A stretch of 53,379 nt of DNA, from the NCBI GenBank assembly GCA_017458005.1, contig JAFTGH010000005.1, forward strand, positions 1 to 53,379. The letters are read 5' to 3'. Position 1 is the stretch's first letter. Every line of letters begins with the position of its first letter. A program made the translations under genes and the position numbers. Positions 17,870 to 27,523 of this stretch are shown piece by piece. The notes beneath the pieces were generated by a model. That model was not told the DNA's origin, ran no database searches, and was given only the letters and a program-made list of their open reading frames with translations. The DNA is from Prevotella sp. Lineage in GTDB: Bacteria > Bacteroidota > Bacteroidia > Bacteroidales > Bacteroidaceae.

Positions 17870-18961
17870 CTAGAAAGCATTGAGGAGGTGGACAATGATG
17901 TCTGCCTCCTTTTCTGTGATAGCAGGATGACAGGGTATACTCAGTTCCTCCTGATGGATACGTTCCGTAACAGGAAAAGAGCATGTATTCCACGAAGTGT
18001 AACAATGTTGCTGATGAGGTGGTATGGGATAATGGATTTGTGTCTCCACCCCATTCTCATACAGATAGTGTTGTAACTCATCCCGTCGCTCACATAATAG
18101 GGGGAAGATATGCCATACACTATCCCTATCAGATTGAGGAATAACTATCTGCGGATGATACACCTTATTAATATATAAGGAGGCTATCTCCTTCCGCTTG
18201 GCGTTTGCTTCCTCCAGATATTTCAGTTTCACATCAAGGACTGCCGCTTGTGTCTCGTCAATACGGGAGTTACGACCTTGATAGTCGAACACATATTTCT
18301 GACGACTGCCATAATTGCCCAAGGCACTGATCACTTCTGCCAGTTGGGCATCATCAGTCGTTACAGCACCCGCATCTCCTAAGGCGCCAAGATTCTTGGT
18401 GGGATAGAAACTATGTCCTGCGGCATCACCTAGAGTCCCCGTACGTTTCTTCCCATATCTACAGCCATGACCTTGGGCGTTATCCTCAATTAGTTTGAGA
18501 TGATACTTTCTACATATCTCCCCTATCCTTTCAGTATAAGCGCAACGACCATAGAGGTGAACGATCATTATGGCTTTCGTACGCTCTGTGATGGCTTCTT
18601 CTATCAGGGTCTCATCAATCTGTAGCGTATGGATGTCTGGTTCTACCAATACAGGTTTCAATCCATTCTCAGTGATAGCAAGGATGGAGGCAATATAGGT
18701 GTTGGCTGGAGCAATCACCTCGTCACCATCGTGTAAGACTCCCATTTCCTTATAAGCACGCAGTATCAAGGTGAGCGCATCGAGCCCATTACCACAGCCC
18801 ACGCAATATCCCGTACCTATATATGCCGCGTAATGCTCCTCAAATAGGCGGGTTGCCTCTCCTTTAAGATACCAACCTCGTTGCAACACGTTATCTATCG
18901 CCTGCCGCATCTCCTCCTCATAGGGAGCATTCACCTGCTTTAAATCCAAATACTTTATCAT
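17870..18961 (-). CDS. DegT-family sugar aminotransferase (FdtB/QdtB-like)
   Basis: PLP enzyme of the DegT/DnrJ/EryC1/StrS family, expected to aminate a dTDP-3-keto-6-deoxyhexose at C3. The PLP lysine is K189 in SFYPTKNLG, with D160 in IEDNAQ as the pyridine-ring partner. ATG 18961 is chosen because it overlaps the stop of the upstream GNAT gene as ATGA and gives the typical MIKYLDL opening; 18970 would add three residues. The 3,4-ketoisomerase and RmlB in the same operon point to the Fuc3N/Qui3N route. Which hexose is made cannot be told from sequence alone. Confidence 0.88.
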   Translation of the reverse strand: MIKYLDLKQVNAPYEEEMRQAIDNVLQRGWYLKGEATRLFEEHYAAYIGTGYCVGCGNGLDALTLILRAYKEMGVLHDGDEVIAPANTYIASILAITENGLKPVLVEPDIHTLQIDETLIEEAITERTKAIMIVHLYGRCAYTERIGEICRKYHLKLIEDNAQGHGCRYGKKRTGTLGDAAGHSFYPTKNLGALGDAGAVTTDDAQLAEVISALGNYGSRQKYVFDYQGRNSRIDETQAAVLDVKLKYLEEANAKRKEIASLYINKVYHPQIVIPQSDRDSVWHIFPLLCERRDELQHYLYENGVETQIHYPIPPHQQHCYTSWNTCSFPVTERIHQEELSIPCHPAITEKEADIIVHLLNAF

Positions 18962-19896
18962 AGCGTCCATTCGTACCAGTCATAGCAAATGCCACGCCCC
19001 CCAAAACCTTCTTTCTGATAGATCAAAGGCTCTACCAATATCTTTCCATCTTCCTCGTTTGAGGTACCAAAGTCAAAATAGCGTCTCTGCCAGTCACACT
19101 CATGCAGTAAATAGTCAAAGAGCGCATCGATGACACGCCATTGCTTTCCCTCTGCATCCGCTGAGATATATTGGGTATGAACCACCGTCGAGGTAAGATA
19201 CAACACGGTACCACCCACTATCTTTGAGTCTTTCGAGGCAGTGAACAAACGCATCTGCTGAGGGAAACGTTCGTGCAAGAGTCGTATTTCCTCCAGGGTA
19301 TGTACTGGTCGTGCATCATACTTCGCCTTGAGATTATACTCCAGCACGTCCCAGAATCCTGCCCAGTCATCACTCTCTCCTATCACAATACCATTTGCCA
19401 AAGCCTTATGAGCCCCATACTTCCGATCACGATGCCACTTCTGTGGTTTAGCCAGATCGATGGTAGACGACAGACTGCGATCAATAAGATGAGCATCACA
19501 AATACTGAATAGCGCATACAAGTCTTCCTCCGATGGTATCTGATGGAATATATGTGGAACAGGCTTGTAGATGACTCGACGGAATCCCTCCTGACGCAGG
19601 TACTCATTCATCTCACGAAACAGTTGCTGTGTCCGTGCTGCCGTAGAGTTCCCATCCATGATCAGTCCACCATACGTCAGTCCACGGTGTGAGCAAAGGG
19701 TATCACCCTCTTGGTTGGCAGGAAGAAGCGCATAGAGTCTTCCCTGACGATAGAACATCAACGAGTAGTCCGCAAAACGATCCGAATGGTAATCCATATA
19801 CTGACGGTCGAAAAGGAAAGTACCGTTCTTCGACTGTGCCACGAACTGATTCCATTCAGTTGCCTTATCTGCTGTATATCTGACTATCTCAAACAT
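18958..19896 (-). CDS. GNAT-fold N-acyltransferase
   Basis: 312 residues resembling GNAT/FemAB-like acyltransferases: an N-terminal [14 protein letters not shown] segment, then the second half with [10 protein letters not shown] and a [13 protein letters not shown] motif typical of these proteins. In other dTDP-3-amino-sugar clusters the last step is N-acylation by a different, hexapeptide-repeat acetyltransferase, and no such gene is present here. This protein, sandwiched between the ketoisomerase and aminotransferase genes with overlaps on both sides, is therefore the best candidate for acylating the amino sugar. That assignment is inference. Confidence 0.7.
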   Translation of the reverse strand: MFEIVRYTADKATEWNQFVAQSKNGTFLFDRQYMDYHSDRFADYSLMFYRQGRLYALLPANQEGDTLCSHRGLTYGGLIMDGNSTAARTQQLFREMNEYLRQEGFRRVIYKPVPHIFHQIPSEEDLYALFSICDAHLIDRSLSSTIDLAKPQKWHRDRKYGAHKALANGIVIGESDDWAGFWDVLEYNLKAKYDARPVHTLEEIRLLHERFPQQMRLFTASKDSKIVGGTVLYLTSTVVHTQYISADAEGKQWRVIDALFDYLLHECDWQRRYFDFGTSNEEDGKILVEPLIYQKEGFGGRGICYDWYEWTL

Positions 19897-20290
19897 GCTG
19901 GGTTATTTGTAGAAACTCGTCATGGTCATAGATATACTCTTCCTCATCAAACTTCTCTGAGGCAAGCACCAGACAGACGGCACCACTGGAGAAGTCCTCC
20001 AAGGTACGCCACACATTGGTACCGATATACAATCCCTGATAGGGATGGTTCAGATGGAATGTCTTGCGCTCATGTCCGTCAAACAACTCCACATCAAACG
20101 AGCCACTGACAGCGATCACCACTTCCTCACAGGTACGATGGGCATGGCCTCCCCGTCTGCCACCACCTGGAATATCATACGTCCAATAGACTCGTGCGAT
20201 ATCGAATGGCACATGCCTCATCTGCTCTGCCACCGTCAAGTTACCACGCACATCAACGATCTTCGGAAGGTCTATTATTTTTCCATTCAT
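19889..20290 (-). CDS. dTDP-4-keto-6-deoxyglucose 3,4-ketoisomerase (FdtA/QdtA/WxcM-like)
   Basis: A 133-residue cupin that moves the keto group of dTDP-4-keto-6-deoxyglucose from C4 to C3. The family histidines are H49 and H51 in GGHAHR. Other landmarks are DVRGNLTVAE at the N-terminus and GLYIGTNVWRTLEDF. Its start overlaps the acyltransferase stop as ATGA and its end overlaps the GNAT start by 8 bases. The ketoisomerase followed by a DegT aminotransferase is the hallmark of 3-amino-3,6-dideoxyhexose biosynthesis. Confidence 0.88.
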   Translation of the reverse strand: MNGKIIDLPKIVDVRGNLTVAEQMRHVPFDIARVYWTYDIPGGGRRGGHAHRTCEEVVIAVSGSFDVELFDGHERKTFHLNHPYQGLYIGTNVWRTLEDFSSGAVCLVLASEKFDEEEYIYDHDEFLQITQHV

Positions 20291-21324
20291 TGTCTACTCT
20301 TTTTTATAAATAACGTCAGTAACCTGTTATTTATTGGATTAACAAACCATGTATGGGTGATATAACTCACAAAAACGACAATAGTCAGGCATATCAGCAA
20401 CATCACCGCATAAGGCAGTTGGATATCTTGCTTCGCCATATTGCTCATCATCACAGCAAATACCAACTGATGCAGCAAATAGGTGTCGAGCGTCAACCCA
20501 CCTAGCCATACCATGGCGCGTGTCTTCAAGAGACGGCTGACCCATCCGCCATACCGGTCACCTTGCATAAACACCCATACCACAGGTATCAATACCAGCC
20601 AATGGATGAGAGCCACATGCCATCTGTCATGCAGAGGATAGGTGATTATCGTCATCACGACTCCTACTATCAGGACAAGTTCTATGACTGTAGGATGACT
20701 CCATCGACCTGCCATCGGATATAACTCATAACAACGCCACATCACCATCCCCCAGATGAAGTCAAACAGACGGACTGGCGGGAAGATATAGAGCCAGTAG
20801 TTCAGATCATCTGTCTGTATGAAGGAGACATAGACAACATAGATGACCAGCAATCCACTTACCAGTCGCAACAAGTTCTTACCGCTCATCCGTCCTATAC
20901 CTTTATATAAGAAAGGAAACAGAAGCAGGAAAAACAGTAAGTCTGAGAGATACCACGATACCGCATTCCCTGAGAAATAAAAACTCGTTACAGGTATCCA
21001 ACTCTGTAACAACAGGAGATTGGGCAAGAGCGTCTGATAGTCTGCCACCTCCAACGTATGACGGTGGATGGCGATAAAGATTAACAAGCAGAGAAGGTGA
21101 AGGGGATAAAACTTAAACAGACGGCGAAGTAAAAACTTCCCGTATTCGAAAGAACCATCCAGCACCTTAGCCCCATAACTCCTTGACATCACGAAGCCAG
21201 TCATCAGCATGAAGAACATGGGACCGACTCCTGTACTTTTCCCTTCAATCCCCGCATACGAGAAATGCGCTAACATGACAGTTAGCGCAAATACAATACG
21301 CAAGGACTGAAGGGTCTCTATCAT
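20287..21324 (-). CDS. Membrane acyltransferase family 3 (OafA-like)
   Basis: 345 residues with about ten membrane helices and the family signature at the N-terminus ([19 protein letters not shown], with the conserved His near 20) and the GFVMSRSYG segment. Such proteins transfer acetyl or other acyl groups to sugars of surface glycans. The start overlaps the purT stop as ATGA. In this operon it could O-acylate a glycan bearing the amino sugar made by its neighbours. Confidence 0.88.
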   Translation of the reverse strand: MIETLQSLRIVFALTVMLAHFSYAGIEGKSTGVGPMFFMLMTGFVMSRSYGAKVLDGSFEYGKFLLRRLFKFYPLHLLCLLIFIAIHRHTLEVADYQTLLPNLLLLQSWIPVTSFYFSGNAVSWYLSDLLFFLLLFPFLYKGIGRMSGKNLLRLVSGLLVIYVVYVSFIQTDDLNYWLYIFPPVRLFDFIWGMVMWRCYELYPMAGRWSHPTVIELVLIVGVVMTIITYPLHDRWHVALIHWLVLIPVVWVFMQGDRYGGWVSRLLKTRAMVWLGGLTLDTYLLHQLVFAVMMSNMAKQDIQLPYAVMLLICLTIVVFVSYITHTWFVNPINNRLLTLFIKKSRQ

Positions 21325-22517
21325 TTCTTCATATAAGGCTCTGTGCCAAGAACGGTCTTGGCAAGACGTTTTGCTTTATCACGCAGGGCATCAACATCAT
21401 CGCCCACCTCACCATAGCAGAGGACGACACCCATACGACGACCCTTATGCGCCTCTGGCTTGCCGAAGATGCGAATACGGGTACGGTCCTCCCTCAGTGC
21501 CTCCTCCAGATTATAGTCAAGCAACGAGCGGTCTACTGGTGTCGATGCCTCTTTTGGAGACAGGATGACGGCAGAGGCTCCCGCATGCTCCAGATGGATG
21601 GCAGGAATAGGAAGACCCATCACAGCACGGAAGTGTAACTCAAACTCAGAGAGATTGGTGGTATGTCCTAGTGTCACCATACCTGTATCGTGTGGACGAG
21701 GACTCAACTCCGAGAAGATAACCTCTCCCTGACGAGTCAGGAAGAACTCAACACCCCAGATACCAGCACCTGTCAGTGCCTTTGTCACCTCATCAGCCAT
21801 GTGCTGCGCCTGCTTCAAAGCCTCATCACTGATCTTATACGGCTGCCAGGACTCACGGTAGTCACCACCCTTCTGTACGTGTCCGATAGGCGGACAGAAC
21901 AGCGTGGGACCATTCTTCTGGGTCACTGTCAGCAAGGTGAACTCCGACTCGAAATCGATAAACTCCTCGATGATGACTTCCTTCACGTCGCCACGACTTC
22001 CTTCCATTGCCTCACGGAAAGCCTGCTCCAACTCATCGTCGTTATGCACATAACTCTGACCGTGACCAGAGGATGACATCAGGGGCTTCACCACACAAGG
22101 GAAGCCGATCTCGTCGGCAGCCTTCTTAAATTCGTCGAAGGTCTTGGCATAGAAATACTTTGCCGTACGCAAACCGAGGTCACGACTGGCGAGGTCACGG
22201 ATGGCACGACGGTTCATCGTGAAATTGACGGCACGGGCGGAGGGCACCACTTGAATACCCTGCTCCTCAAACTTAAACAGACGCTCAGTACGGATAGCCT
22301 CTATCTCTGGCACGATGATGTCGGGCTGGTGCTTTTTCACCACAGCCTCCAAGGCATCGCCATCCAACATAGAGAACACCTCACGCTCGTCAGCCACCTG
22401 CATGGCTGGCGCATTATCGTAGCGGTCGCAGGCAATGACATACTGACCAGCACGCATGGCGGCAATCACAAATTCCTTACCTAATTCACCACTTCCCAGT
22501 AATAAGATCTTTTTCAT
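21321..22517 (-). CDS. purT: Formate-dependent phosphoribosylglycinamide formyltransferase 2
   Basis: ATP-grasp enzyme that makes formyl-GAR from GAR, formate and ATP in purine synthesis. It is a full-length canonical PurT (398 residues): GSGELGKE nucleotide fold at the start, [11 protein letters not shown]-grasp loop, [15 protein letters not shown] and GRRMGVVL near the end. Its place inside a sugar-nucleotide operon, overlapping the acyltransferase gene, is unexpected. All visible motifs are standard, so a normal purine role is the default. Confidence 0.95.
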   Translation of the reverse strand: MKKILLLGSGELGKEFVIAAMRAGQYVIACDRYDNAPAMQVADEREVFSMLDGDALEAVVKKHQPDIIVPEIEAIRTERLFKFEEQGIQVVPSARAVNFTMNRRAIRDLASRDLGLRTAKYFYAKTFDEFKKAADEIGFPCVVKPLMSSSGHGQSYVHNDDELEQAFREAMEGSRGDVKEVIIEEFIDFESEFTLLTVTQKNGPTLFCPPIGHVQKGGDYRESWQPYKISDEALKQAQHMADEVTKALTGAGIWGVEFFLTRQGEVIFSELSPRPHDTGMVTLGHTTNLSEFELHFRAVMGLPIPAIHLEHAGASAVILSPKEASTPVDRSLLDYNLEEALREDRTRIRIFGKPEAHKGRRMGVVLCYGEVGDDVDALRDKAKRLAKTVLGTEPYMKK

Positions 22518-22532
22518 AAATAACGGTTTTGT

Positions 22533-23666
22533 TTATCGGTTTGCATACATATTATCGTAATATTTCTGATAGTCGCCAGAGGTCACATTGTCCAGCCACT
22601 CCTGGTTGTCGAGATACCAGCGGACGGTCTTCTCTATTCCCTCCTCAAACTGCAACGAGGGCTCCCAACCGAGTTCCTTCTGGAGTTTCGATGAGTCGAT
22701 GGCATAGCGCAGGTCATGTCCGGCACGGTCGGTCACGAAGGTGATAAGGTCCATATCCTCCCCCTCCTTGCGACCCAGCAGACGGTCGACGGTCTTGATG
22801 ACCACCTTGATGATGTCGATGTTCTTCCACTCGTTGAAGCCACCGATATTATACGTCTCGGCAATCTTACCCTCATGGAAGATGAGGTCGATGGCACGGG
22901 CATGGTCCTCGACGAACAACCAGTCGCGCACATTCTCACCCTTGCCATAGACGGGCAATGGCTTGCGGTGGCGGATATTGTTGATGAAGAGTGGTATCAA
23001 CTTCTCGGGGAACTGATAGGGACCATAGTTGTTCGAGCAGTTGGTTACCACGACAGGCATGCCGTAGGTGTCATGATAGGCACGGACGAAATGGTCACTC
23101 GATGCCTTGGCGGCACTATAGGGAGAGTGCGGGTTATACTTCGTGGTCTCCAGGAAGAACTTGTCGCCATAGGCAAGATGATGCTCCGCACTGGAGGCGG
23201 TGGTGGTGAAAGGAGGCTCGATACCCTCCGGGTGTGTCAACTCCAAGGCACCATACACCTCATCGGTAGAGATATGGTAGAAACGCTTGCCCTCATACTT
23301 CTCAGGCAGGCTCTCCCAATACAGTTTCGCAGCCTGCAACAAACTGAGCGTTCCCATCACGTTCGTCTTGGCGAAGGTGAAGGGGTCTTTGATCGAGCGG
23401 TCCACATGACTCTCTGCGGCAAGATGGATAATGCCGTCCACCTTCTTGTCCTGCATCAGTTTGTAGAAGGCGTCGAAGTCGCAGATGTCCATCTTCACAA
23501 ACTCGTAGTTGGGCTTGTCCTCGACATCTTTCAGATTGGCGAGGTTGCCCGCATACGTCAACTTGTCGAGATTGATGATGTGGTAGTCAGGATACTTGTT
23601 CACGAACAGGCGCACCACATGGCTTCCTATAAAGCCCGCGCCACCAGTAATCACAATATTCTTCAT
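22533..23666 (-). CDS. rmlB: dTDP-glucose 4,6-dehydratase
   Basis: NAD-dependent short-chain dehydrogenase converting dTDP-glucose to dTDP-4-keto-6-deoxyglucose, the branch point to rhamnose and to 3-amino sugars. The Rossmann motif GGAGFIG is at the N-terminus; the active site is STDEVYG plus the YSAAK (YxxxK) pair. The 377-residue length is normal, with the usual extra loop before the YxxxK motif. No rmlA, rmlC or rmlD lies in the window, so in this operon the product probably feeds the ketoisomerase and aminotransferase. Confidence 0.96.
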   Translation of the reverse strand: MKNIVITGGAGFIGSHVVRLFVNKYPDYHIINLDKLTYAGNLANLKDVEDKPNYEFVKMDICDFDAFYKLMQDKKVDGIIHLAAESHVDRSIKDPFTFAKTNVMGTLSLLQAAKLYWESLPEKYEGKRFYHISTDEVYGALELTHPEGIEPPFTTTASSAEHHLAYGDKFFLETTKYNPHSPYSAAKASSDHFVRAYHDTYGMPVVVTNCSNNYGPYQFPEKLIPLFINNIRHRKPLPVYGKGENVRDWLFVEDHARAIDLIFHEGKIAETYNIGGFNEWKNIDIIKVVIKTVDRLLGRKEGEDMDLITFVTDRAGHDLRYAIDSSKLQKELGWEPSLQFEEGIEKTVRWYLDNQEWLDNVTSGDYQKYYDNMYANR

Positions 23667-23677
23667 ATCTATAAATT

Positions 23678-24172
23678 TTAATGTTTCCCTAATGTTATGA
23701 CCTCACAGTCCTTGAACTCCTTCCCGTCGATGGTCAGCCGAACCAGTGTCCGTTCCTTATGCCACCCTTGCATTCCCGCTGCCCCGGGATTGATGTGCAG
23801 GAGGTTCAGTGTCTTGTCGAACTTCACCTTGAGGATATGCGAGTGACCTGCGATAAACAACTGGGGTGGCGAGGCATAGATTTGTCCTCGGATGCTATAG
23901 TCGTAGTTGCCAGGATACCCGCCGATATGTTTCATCAGCACATCGACATCCTCGCATTTCCATCGCAATATCTCCGGATACATCAGCCGCAGGTCTCCAC
24001 CATCGCAGTTGCCGCAGACAGCACGTAGCGTACGGAACTCGGCGAGCCGCTCAGCCACCTCCGTAGAACCGATATCGCCAGCATGCCATATCTCGTCGCA
24101 GGGCTCGAAATACTTCAGGTACTTATCGTCCCAATACGAGTGCGTGTCACTGATAATACCTATCTTCTTCAT
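23678..24172 (-). CDS. YfcE/MJ0936-type metallophosphoesterase
   Basis: A 164-residue calcineurin-like phosphodiesterase. The metal-binding blocks are in order: GIISDTHS, HAGDIGS, CGNCDG and AGHSHI. It probably cleaves phosphodiesters in vivo, but the substrate is unknown. Its start codon directly follows a three-unit array of the heptamer TAGTTCA. It sits 11 bases before rmlB and is part of the nine-gene unit. Confidence 0.92.
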   Translation of the reverse strand: MKKIGIISDTHSYWDDKYLKYFEPCDEIWHAGDIGSTEVAERLAEFRTLRAVCGNCDGGDLRLMYPEILRWKCEDVDVLMKHIGGYPGNYDYSIRGQIYASPPQLFIAGHSHILKVKFDKTLNLLHINPGAAGMQGWHKERTLVRLTIDGKEFKDCEVITLGKH

Positions 24173-24193
24173 TGAACTATGAACTATAAACTA
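24173..24193 (-). repeat. Heptamer array abutting the yfcE-like start codon
   Basis: On the minus strand the bases before ATG 24172 read TAGTTTA, TAGTTCA, TAGTTCA: three 7-base units ending exactly at the start codon. The same unit family precedes ribE. The array fills the gap between the kinase-like stop and this start, so it is a leader for a downstream cistron. Confidence 0.75.
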
Positions 24194-24801
24194 AACCGTT
24201 TGCGGATAAACTCCGCGATCATCTTCTCCGTCTCCACCATTCCCAGTATGCTGGTGTTCACACAGAGGTCATACGACTCGGCATGTCCCCATTTCTTACC
24301 CGTATAGTAATTATAATAGGAGGCACGCTGTCCCTCCGCCTGCTGGATGATCCGCTTCGCCTCTTGCGGAGTCACTTTCTGCTTGTTGAGAATCTGCTCC
24401 ACCCTGTCGTGCATCGATGCGGTAATGAAGATGTTCACCACATTCTCGAAGTCGCGCAGCACATAGTCGGCACAACGTCCCACGAAGACACAGGAGCCTT
24501 CCTGGGCAGCCTTACGGATGGCATCGCTCTGGAACTTAAACAGGTTCTCTTGGGAGAAACCAGAGTCGTAGGAACTACTCACGTGGGGAGTCGCCATACT
24601 GAACAGCCCTCTGATGAATCCTTTCTTCTCGTCGTTCTGCTCAAAAATCTTCGGACTGAAACCACTCTCCTTGGCGGCGAGGTTCAGTATCTCCTTGTCG
24701 TAATATTTGGCGTTGAAGTCAAGGGCAAGCATACGGGCGATGTCATGTCCGCCACTGCCCAACTGTCGTCCGACATTGATGATAATGTGTTTATTTTCCA
24801 T
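24184..24801 (-). CDS. Cytidylate kinase-like family protein
   Basis: A 205-residue P-loop kinase of the cytidylate-kinase-like (AAA_26) family: N-terminal VGRQLGSGGHDIAR nucleotide-binding loop, YYDKEIL, and CVFVGRCADY in the middle. Members are common in Bacteroidota but the substrate is not established. Starts 11 bases inside the end of the MATE gene, so it is translationally linked to it. Confidence 0.82.
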   Translation of the reverse strand: MENKHIIINVGRQLGSGGHDIARMLALDFNAKYYDKEILNLAAKESGFSPKIFEQNDEKKGFIRGLFSMATPHVSSSYDSGFSQENLFKFQSDAIRKAAQEGSCVFVGRCADYVLRDFENVVNIFITASMHDRVEQILNKQKVTPQEAKRIIQQAEGQRASYYNYYTGKKWGHAESYDLCVNTSILGMVETEKMIAEFIRKRFSL

Positions 24802-26143
24802 AGGCTTTAAGTTTTCTTATATACCATATCAACAAAGGAATCGTCATCGAGAACGAGCCGAAGTCGCTTGCCGCCATCGAGTACCACACACCGTCCAAGC
24901 CCCACCAGAGGGGGAAGATGTATGCCATCGGCAACAGCAATATCAACTGACGGGAGAGGGAGAGGAAGATGGATATCTTCACCTTACCGATACACTGGAA
25001 GAAATTGGTGATGACAGCCTGTGAACCTACCACGAAGAACACGATCATGTTCAGTTTGATGCCCCGTGCCGCCATGTCGAGCAGTGTGGGATCCGTCGTA
25101 AACACACGGGCTATCTGTCTGGGGAAGAGCATCGAGAATGTCCATCCCACCAAAAGTATCGTCGTCGCTGCCGCAATAGTCAACCACAGACAACGGAACA
25201 TACGATCGTAGTTCTCCGCTCCGTAGTTATACCCTACGATAGGTTGCATACCCTGGTTCATGCCCATCACAAACATGAAGAGCACCATCACCACGGAATT
25301 GGCTATCGAATAGGCGCCAACAGCCATATCGCCACCATAGCGCACAAACTGGTTGTTCATGAAGATGACGATGACACATGCCGTAGCGTTCATCAGGAAA
25401 GGCGAGATGCCGATGGAGATGATGTTGCGCACCAGGTCGGACCTCAGTTTATAGATACCCTTACGCAGATGCAGCAGTTCCTTCTTGTCGGAGAAGACCC
25501 ACATCTGCCAACAGAGCGCCAACGTCTGCGAGGTGACCGTGGCAAGGGCGGCTCCCCGGATGCCCCATCGGAACCACCACACGAAGGCGATGACCAACAG
25601 GATATTCATGCCCACCGTAAAGAGCGTGGCATACATCGCATGGCGTGGCTTTCCTGCCGCACGAAGCACGGCATTCATTCCGAAATACATGTGGGTGATC
25701 ATGTTACCCAACAGGATGACCACCATAAACTCACGAGCGTATGGCAACGTCACGTCAGAGGCTCCGAAGAAGCGCAAGATGGGATCAAGGAATATCAGAC
25801 ATACCGCCATGAAGAGGAAACCGATGATCAGGTTCAGGGTCACCGTATTGCCCAACAGATACTGTGCCGTCTTATAGTCACGCTGACCTAACTTCACACT
25901 GATACAGGTCGAGGCTCCCACTCCGACTGCGGCGCCAAAGGCGCCACTCAGGTTCATAAAGGGGAATGTGATACCCAGACCCGCTATCGCCTCTGGTCCC
26001 ACCACCTGTCCGATAAACGCCCTGTCGATGATATTATAGAGACTGGAGGCCGTCATGGCGACAATAGCAGGCAGGGCATACTGTGTCAACAGTTTACCTA
26101 CCGGCTTCGTTCCCAACTCCAATGTCGCTTGCTTGTTGTCCAT
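24791..26143 (-). CDS. MATE-family efflux transporter
   Basis: 450 residues with twelve predicted membrane helices and MATE hallmarks: PAIVAMTASSLYNIIDRAFIGQ, GVGASTCISVKLGQ, and the second-half GMNQGMQPIVGYNYGA. It exports organic cations or drugs, or serves as a flippase-like porter. A TTG at 26155 in the same frame lies within the -7 box of the promoter and is rejected; ATG 26143 is used. First gene of the nine-gene unit. Confidence 0.93.
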   Translation of the reverse strand: MDNKQATLELGTKPVGKLLTQYALPAIVAMTASSLYNIIDRAFIGQVVGPEAIAGLGITFPFMNLSGAFGAAVGVGASTCISVKLGQRDYKTAQYLLGNTVTLNLIIGFLFMAVCLIFLDPILRFFGASDVTLPYAREFMVVILLGNMITHMYFGMNAVLRAAGKPRHAMYATLFTVGMNILLVIAFVWWFRWGIRGAALATVTSQTLALCWQMWVFSDKKELLHLRKGIYKLRSDLVRNIISIGISPFLMNATACVIVIFMNNQFVRYGGDMAVGAYSIANSVVMVLFMFVMGMNQGMQPIVGYNYGAENYDRMFRCLWLTIAAATTILLVGWTFSMLFPRQIARVFTTDPTLLDMAARGIKLNMIVFFVVGSQAVITNFFQCIGKVKISIFLSLSRQLILLLPMAYIFPLWWGLDGVWYSMAASDFGSFSMTIPLLIWYIRKLKAYGK

Positions 26144-26152
26144 ATTCTTTTG

Positions 26153-26184
26153 CAAAGGTAGTGCAAATCGAACGAAATACCAAA
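26153..26184 (-). promoter_or_regulatory. Promoter for the nine-gene MATE to aminotransferase unit
   Basis: Minus strand: TTTG (26184-26181), 20 bases, TACCTTTG (26160-26153), 9 bases before ATG 26143. No other promoter or terminator is evident down to 17870. Confidence 0.75.
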
Positions 26185-26284
26185 TTTATTTGAGTTTTTC
26201 TGAGATGCAGCCTACTTTCGAGACATCGTCTCAAAATTACGAAATCGACAAAGTCGCTTTGACATTTGTTTTTCTTTTGTTTAT

Positions 26285-26315
26285 TTTGTTATTCCAGTTT
26301 TTATTCTTAATTTTG
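26285..26315 (+). promoter_or_regulatory. Promoter for the toxin-antitoxin pair
   Basis: TTTG (26285-26288), 19 bases, TAATTTTG (26308-26315), 27 bases before the antitoxin start at 26343. Confidence 0.7.
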
Positions 26316-26342
26316 CAAACAGAAAATAAATACATTACGATT

Positions 26343-26606
26343 ATGACACAAATATTAGTAACGCTTAACGAAGATGTTGCCACGCAATCGGTTCGCAAGG
26401 CAATAGAACTTTTGCGAGGTGTAGCGTCGACTATGGTGTTCCAAAATAAAACCACGTCAGACAGCAAGACACTTCACCAACAAAAATATGTGAAGGAATC
26501 GTTGGAGAGAGCCTTTGATGAGGTCTATCAAGCCAAACGCAAAGGTAAAAAACTGATGAGTGCAGACGAATTCATTAAGGAATTGCAAACAGAGCAAACC
26601 ATATGA
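26343..26606 (+). CDS. Antitoxin of a RelE-type pair
   Basis: 87 residues from ATG 26343; the open frame runs further upstream but crosses the promoter. It is a small, charged, mostly helical protein without a recognisable DNA-binding motif (MTQILVTLNEDVATQSVRKA, later DEVYQAKRKGKKLMSADEFI). The last part, MSADEFI plus a short tail, looks like the toxin-wrapping tail of Bacteroidota RelE-partner antitoxins. The stop overlaps the toxin start as ATGA, the classic layout with antitoxin first. Confidence 0.75.
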   Translation: MTQILVTLNEDVATQSVRKAIELLRGVASTMVFQNKTTSDSKTLHQQKYVKESLERAFDEVYQAKRKGKKLMSADEFIKELQTEQTI

Positions 26607-26950
26607 AAGTAGACATTGTATTGGGCGAGGAGTTTAAGCGACAATTTAGGCGTCTTGCTAAAAAGTATCAGTCTCTGACAGAGGACTTCATTACTTTTAT
26701 TAAAGACCTTGAATCAGACCCTCTACAAGGATCGGATTTAGGAGGAGGTACCAGAAAAGTACGTATGGCTATCGCCTCTAAAGGTAAAGGGAAAAGCGGT
26801 GGTGCTCGTGTTATCACATTTAGCATCAGCCAAAAAGAGAATGAGATTCTTGAGATAACACTACTCACAATCTATGATAAGGGAGAAATTTCCAGTGTAT
26901 CCACTAAATTCATTAAGTGGCTCATTGCCCAATTGAAAGACGAAGAGTAG
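26603..26950 (+). CDS. RelE/ParE-superfamily toxin
   Basis: 115 residues with the pattern of ribosome-dependent RelE/HigB-like mRNA interferases common in Bacteroidota: EEFKRQFRRLAKKYQSL helix, SDPLQGSDLGGGTRKVRM, the basic KGKGKSGGARVITF segment, and a C-terminal LLTIYDKGE strand. Basic residues in the TRKVRM and KGKGKSGGAR parts are the likely mRNA-binding site. Coupled to the antitoxin by ATGA. Marks the left end of the AT-rich accessory island. Confidence 0.85.
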   Translation: MKVDIVLGEEFKRQFRRLAKKYQSLTEDFITFIKDLESDPLQGSDLGGGTRKVRMAIASKGKGKSGGARVITFSISQKENEILEITLLTIYDKGEISSVSTKFIKWLIAQLKDEE

Positions 26951-27214
26951 TTGATCATAGAGGATTTCGAAATGACAACTCAGATTCTTACATCTGGCAA
27001 GCCACAATAAATACAGAATCTTTTTTCGACCTCCCCATGTAAAAGATATAGTTTTACACTCACTCCGATATAGTTTATCACTTGTTCCGATAATCCTTAT
27101 ACCCCCCAAAGGATATGGGTTTACACCCCTAAACCCTTATCGGAACGAGTGTAAAAGATATAGGTTATCAGGCATGAGAGATATTGTAATAAAATAAGAC
27201 CCCCTACTGGACAT

Positions 27215-27253
27215 CGATGACGATGACAGCGATGACAGGTGTCATCGTCATCG
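27215..27253. repeat. Perfect 14-bp inverted repeat
   Basis: CGATGACGATGACA (27215-27228) pairs exactly with 27240-27253 across an 11-base loop; the loop partly repeats the same GATGACA theme. No T-run follows, so it is not a standard terminator. Confidence 0.7.
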
Positions 27254-27348
27254 CTCACGCAAGAAAAAGTGTTATAGCAAATTACTTTTTATGCGTCAAT
27301 TTACGAAGGTGCCGCTTCCTAGCCACGAAGCCCGTACCTTCGAGGGCA

Positions 27349-27385
27349 TTCCCACCGTGGGAAAGATTCATTCCCACCGTGGGAA
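27349..27385. repeat. Two copies of a 15-base palindrome
   Basis: TTCCCACCGTGGGAA occurs at 27349-27363 and 27371-27385, so the copy starts are 22 bases apart (about two helical turns). The arrangement looks like a pair of binding sites for a dimeric protein. Confidence 0.65.
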
Positions 27386-27429
27386 TGTTATGTTCCCTTT
27401 GTTGGAAATAAAAAAATATAGGGAGTAGT

Positions 27430-27468
27430 GAATAAAAAAGGACAGGAGCGTTTATACTCCTGCCCTTA
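27430..27468 (-). terminator. Rho-independent terminator after the SusD-like gene
   Basis: On the minus strand, AAGGGCAGGAG and CTCCTGTCCTT form an 11-bp stem (one G-U pair) around an 8-base loop, followed by TTTTATT. Confidence 0.8.
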
Positions 27469-27523
27469 AATGATGATTGTATCTGAGTAAATCACTCTGA
27501 GTCCTAGGTTTTCATTGTGTTTC

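Larger units (their letters stand above)
26951..27429. other. Noncoding block built of inverted and direct repeats
   Basis: No credible gene. From left to right: direct copies of GTAAAAGATATAG near 27040 and 27151; an inverted pair around CCGATAA (near 27090) and TTATCGGAACGAGT (near 27138); a perfect 14-bp hairpin at 27215-27253; a 22-base stretch (from GAAGCCCG at about 27328 to GAGGGCA) that recurs exactly at about 52769; and two copies of a 15-base palindrome at 27349 and 27371. Each sub-block uses its own repeated theme. Confidence 0.6.

Noticed and set aside
22716-23681. 321-codon ORF antisense to rmlB
   Set aside because: rmlB on the other strand is complete with all active-site motifs.
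26144-26155. Upstream TTG start for the MATE gene
   Set aside because: The TTG is part of the -7 promoter box TACCTTTG, so it cannot be inside the mRNA.
26055-26342. N-terminal extension of the antitoxin
   Set aside because: It crosses the promoters of two divergent transcripts and has no similarity to antitoxins.
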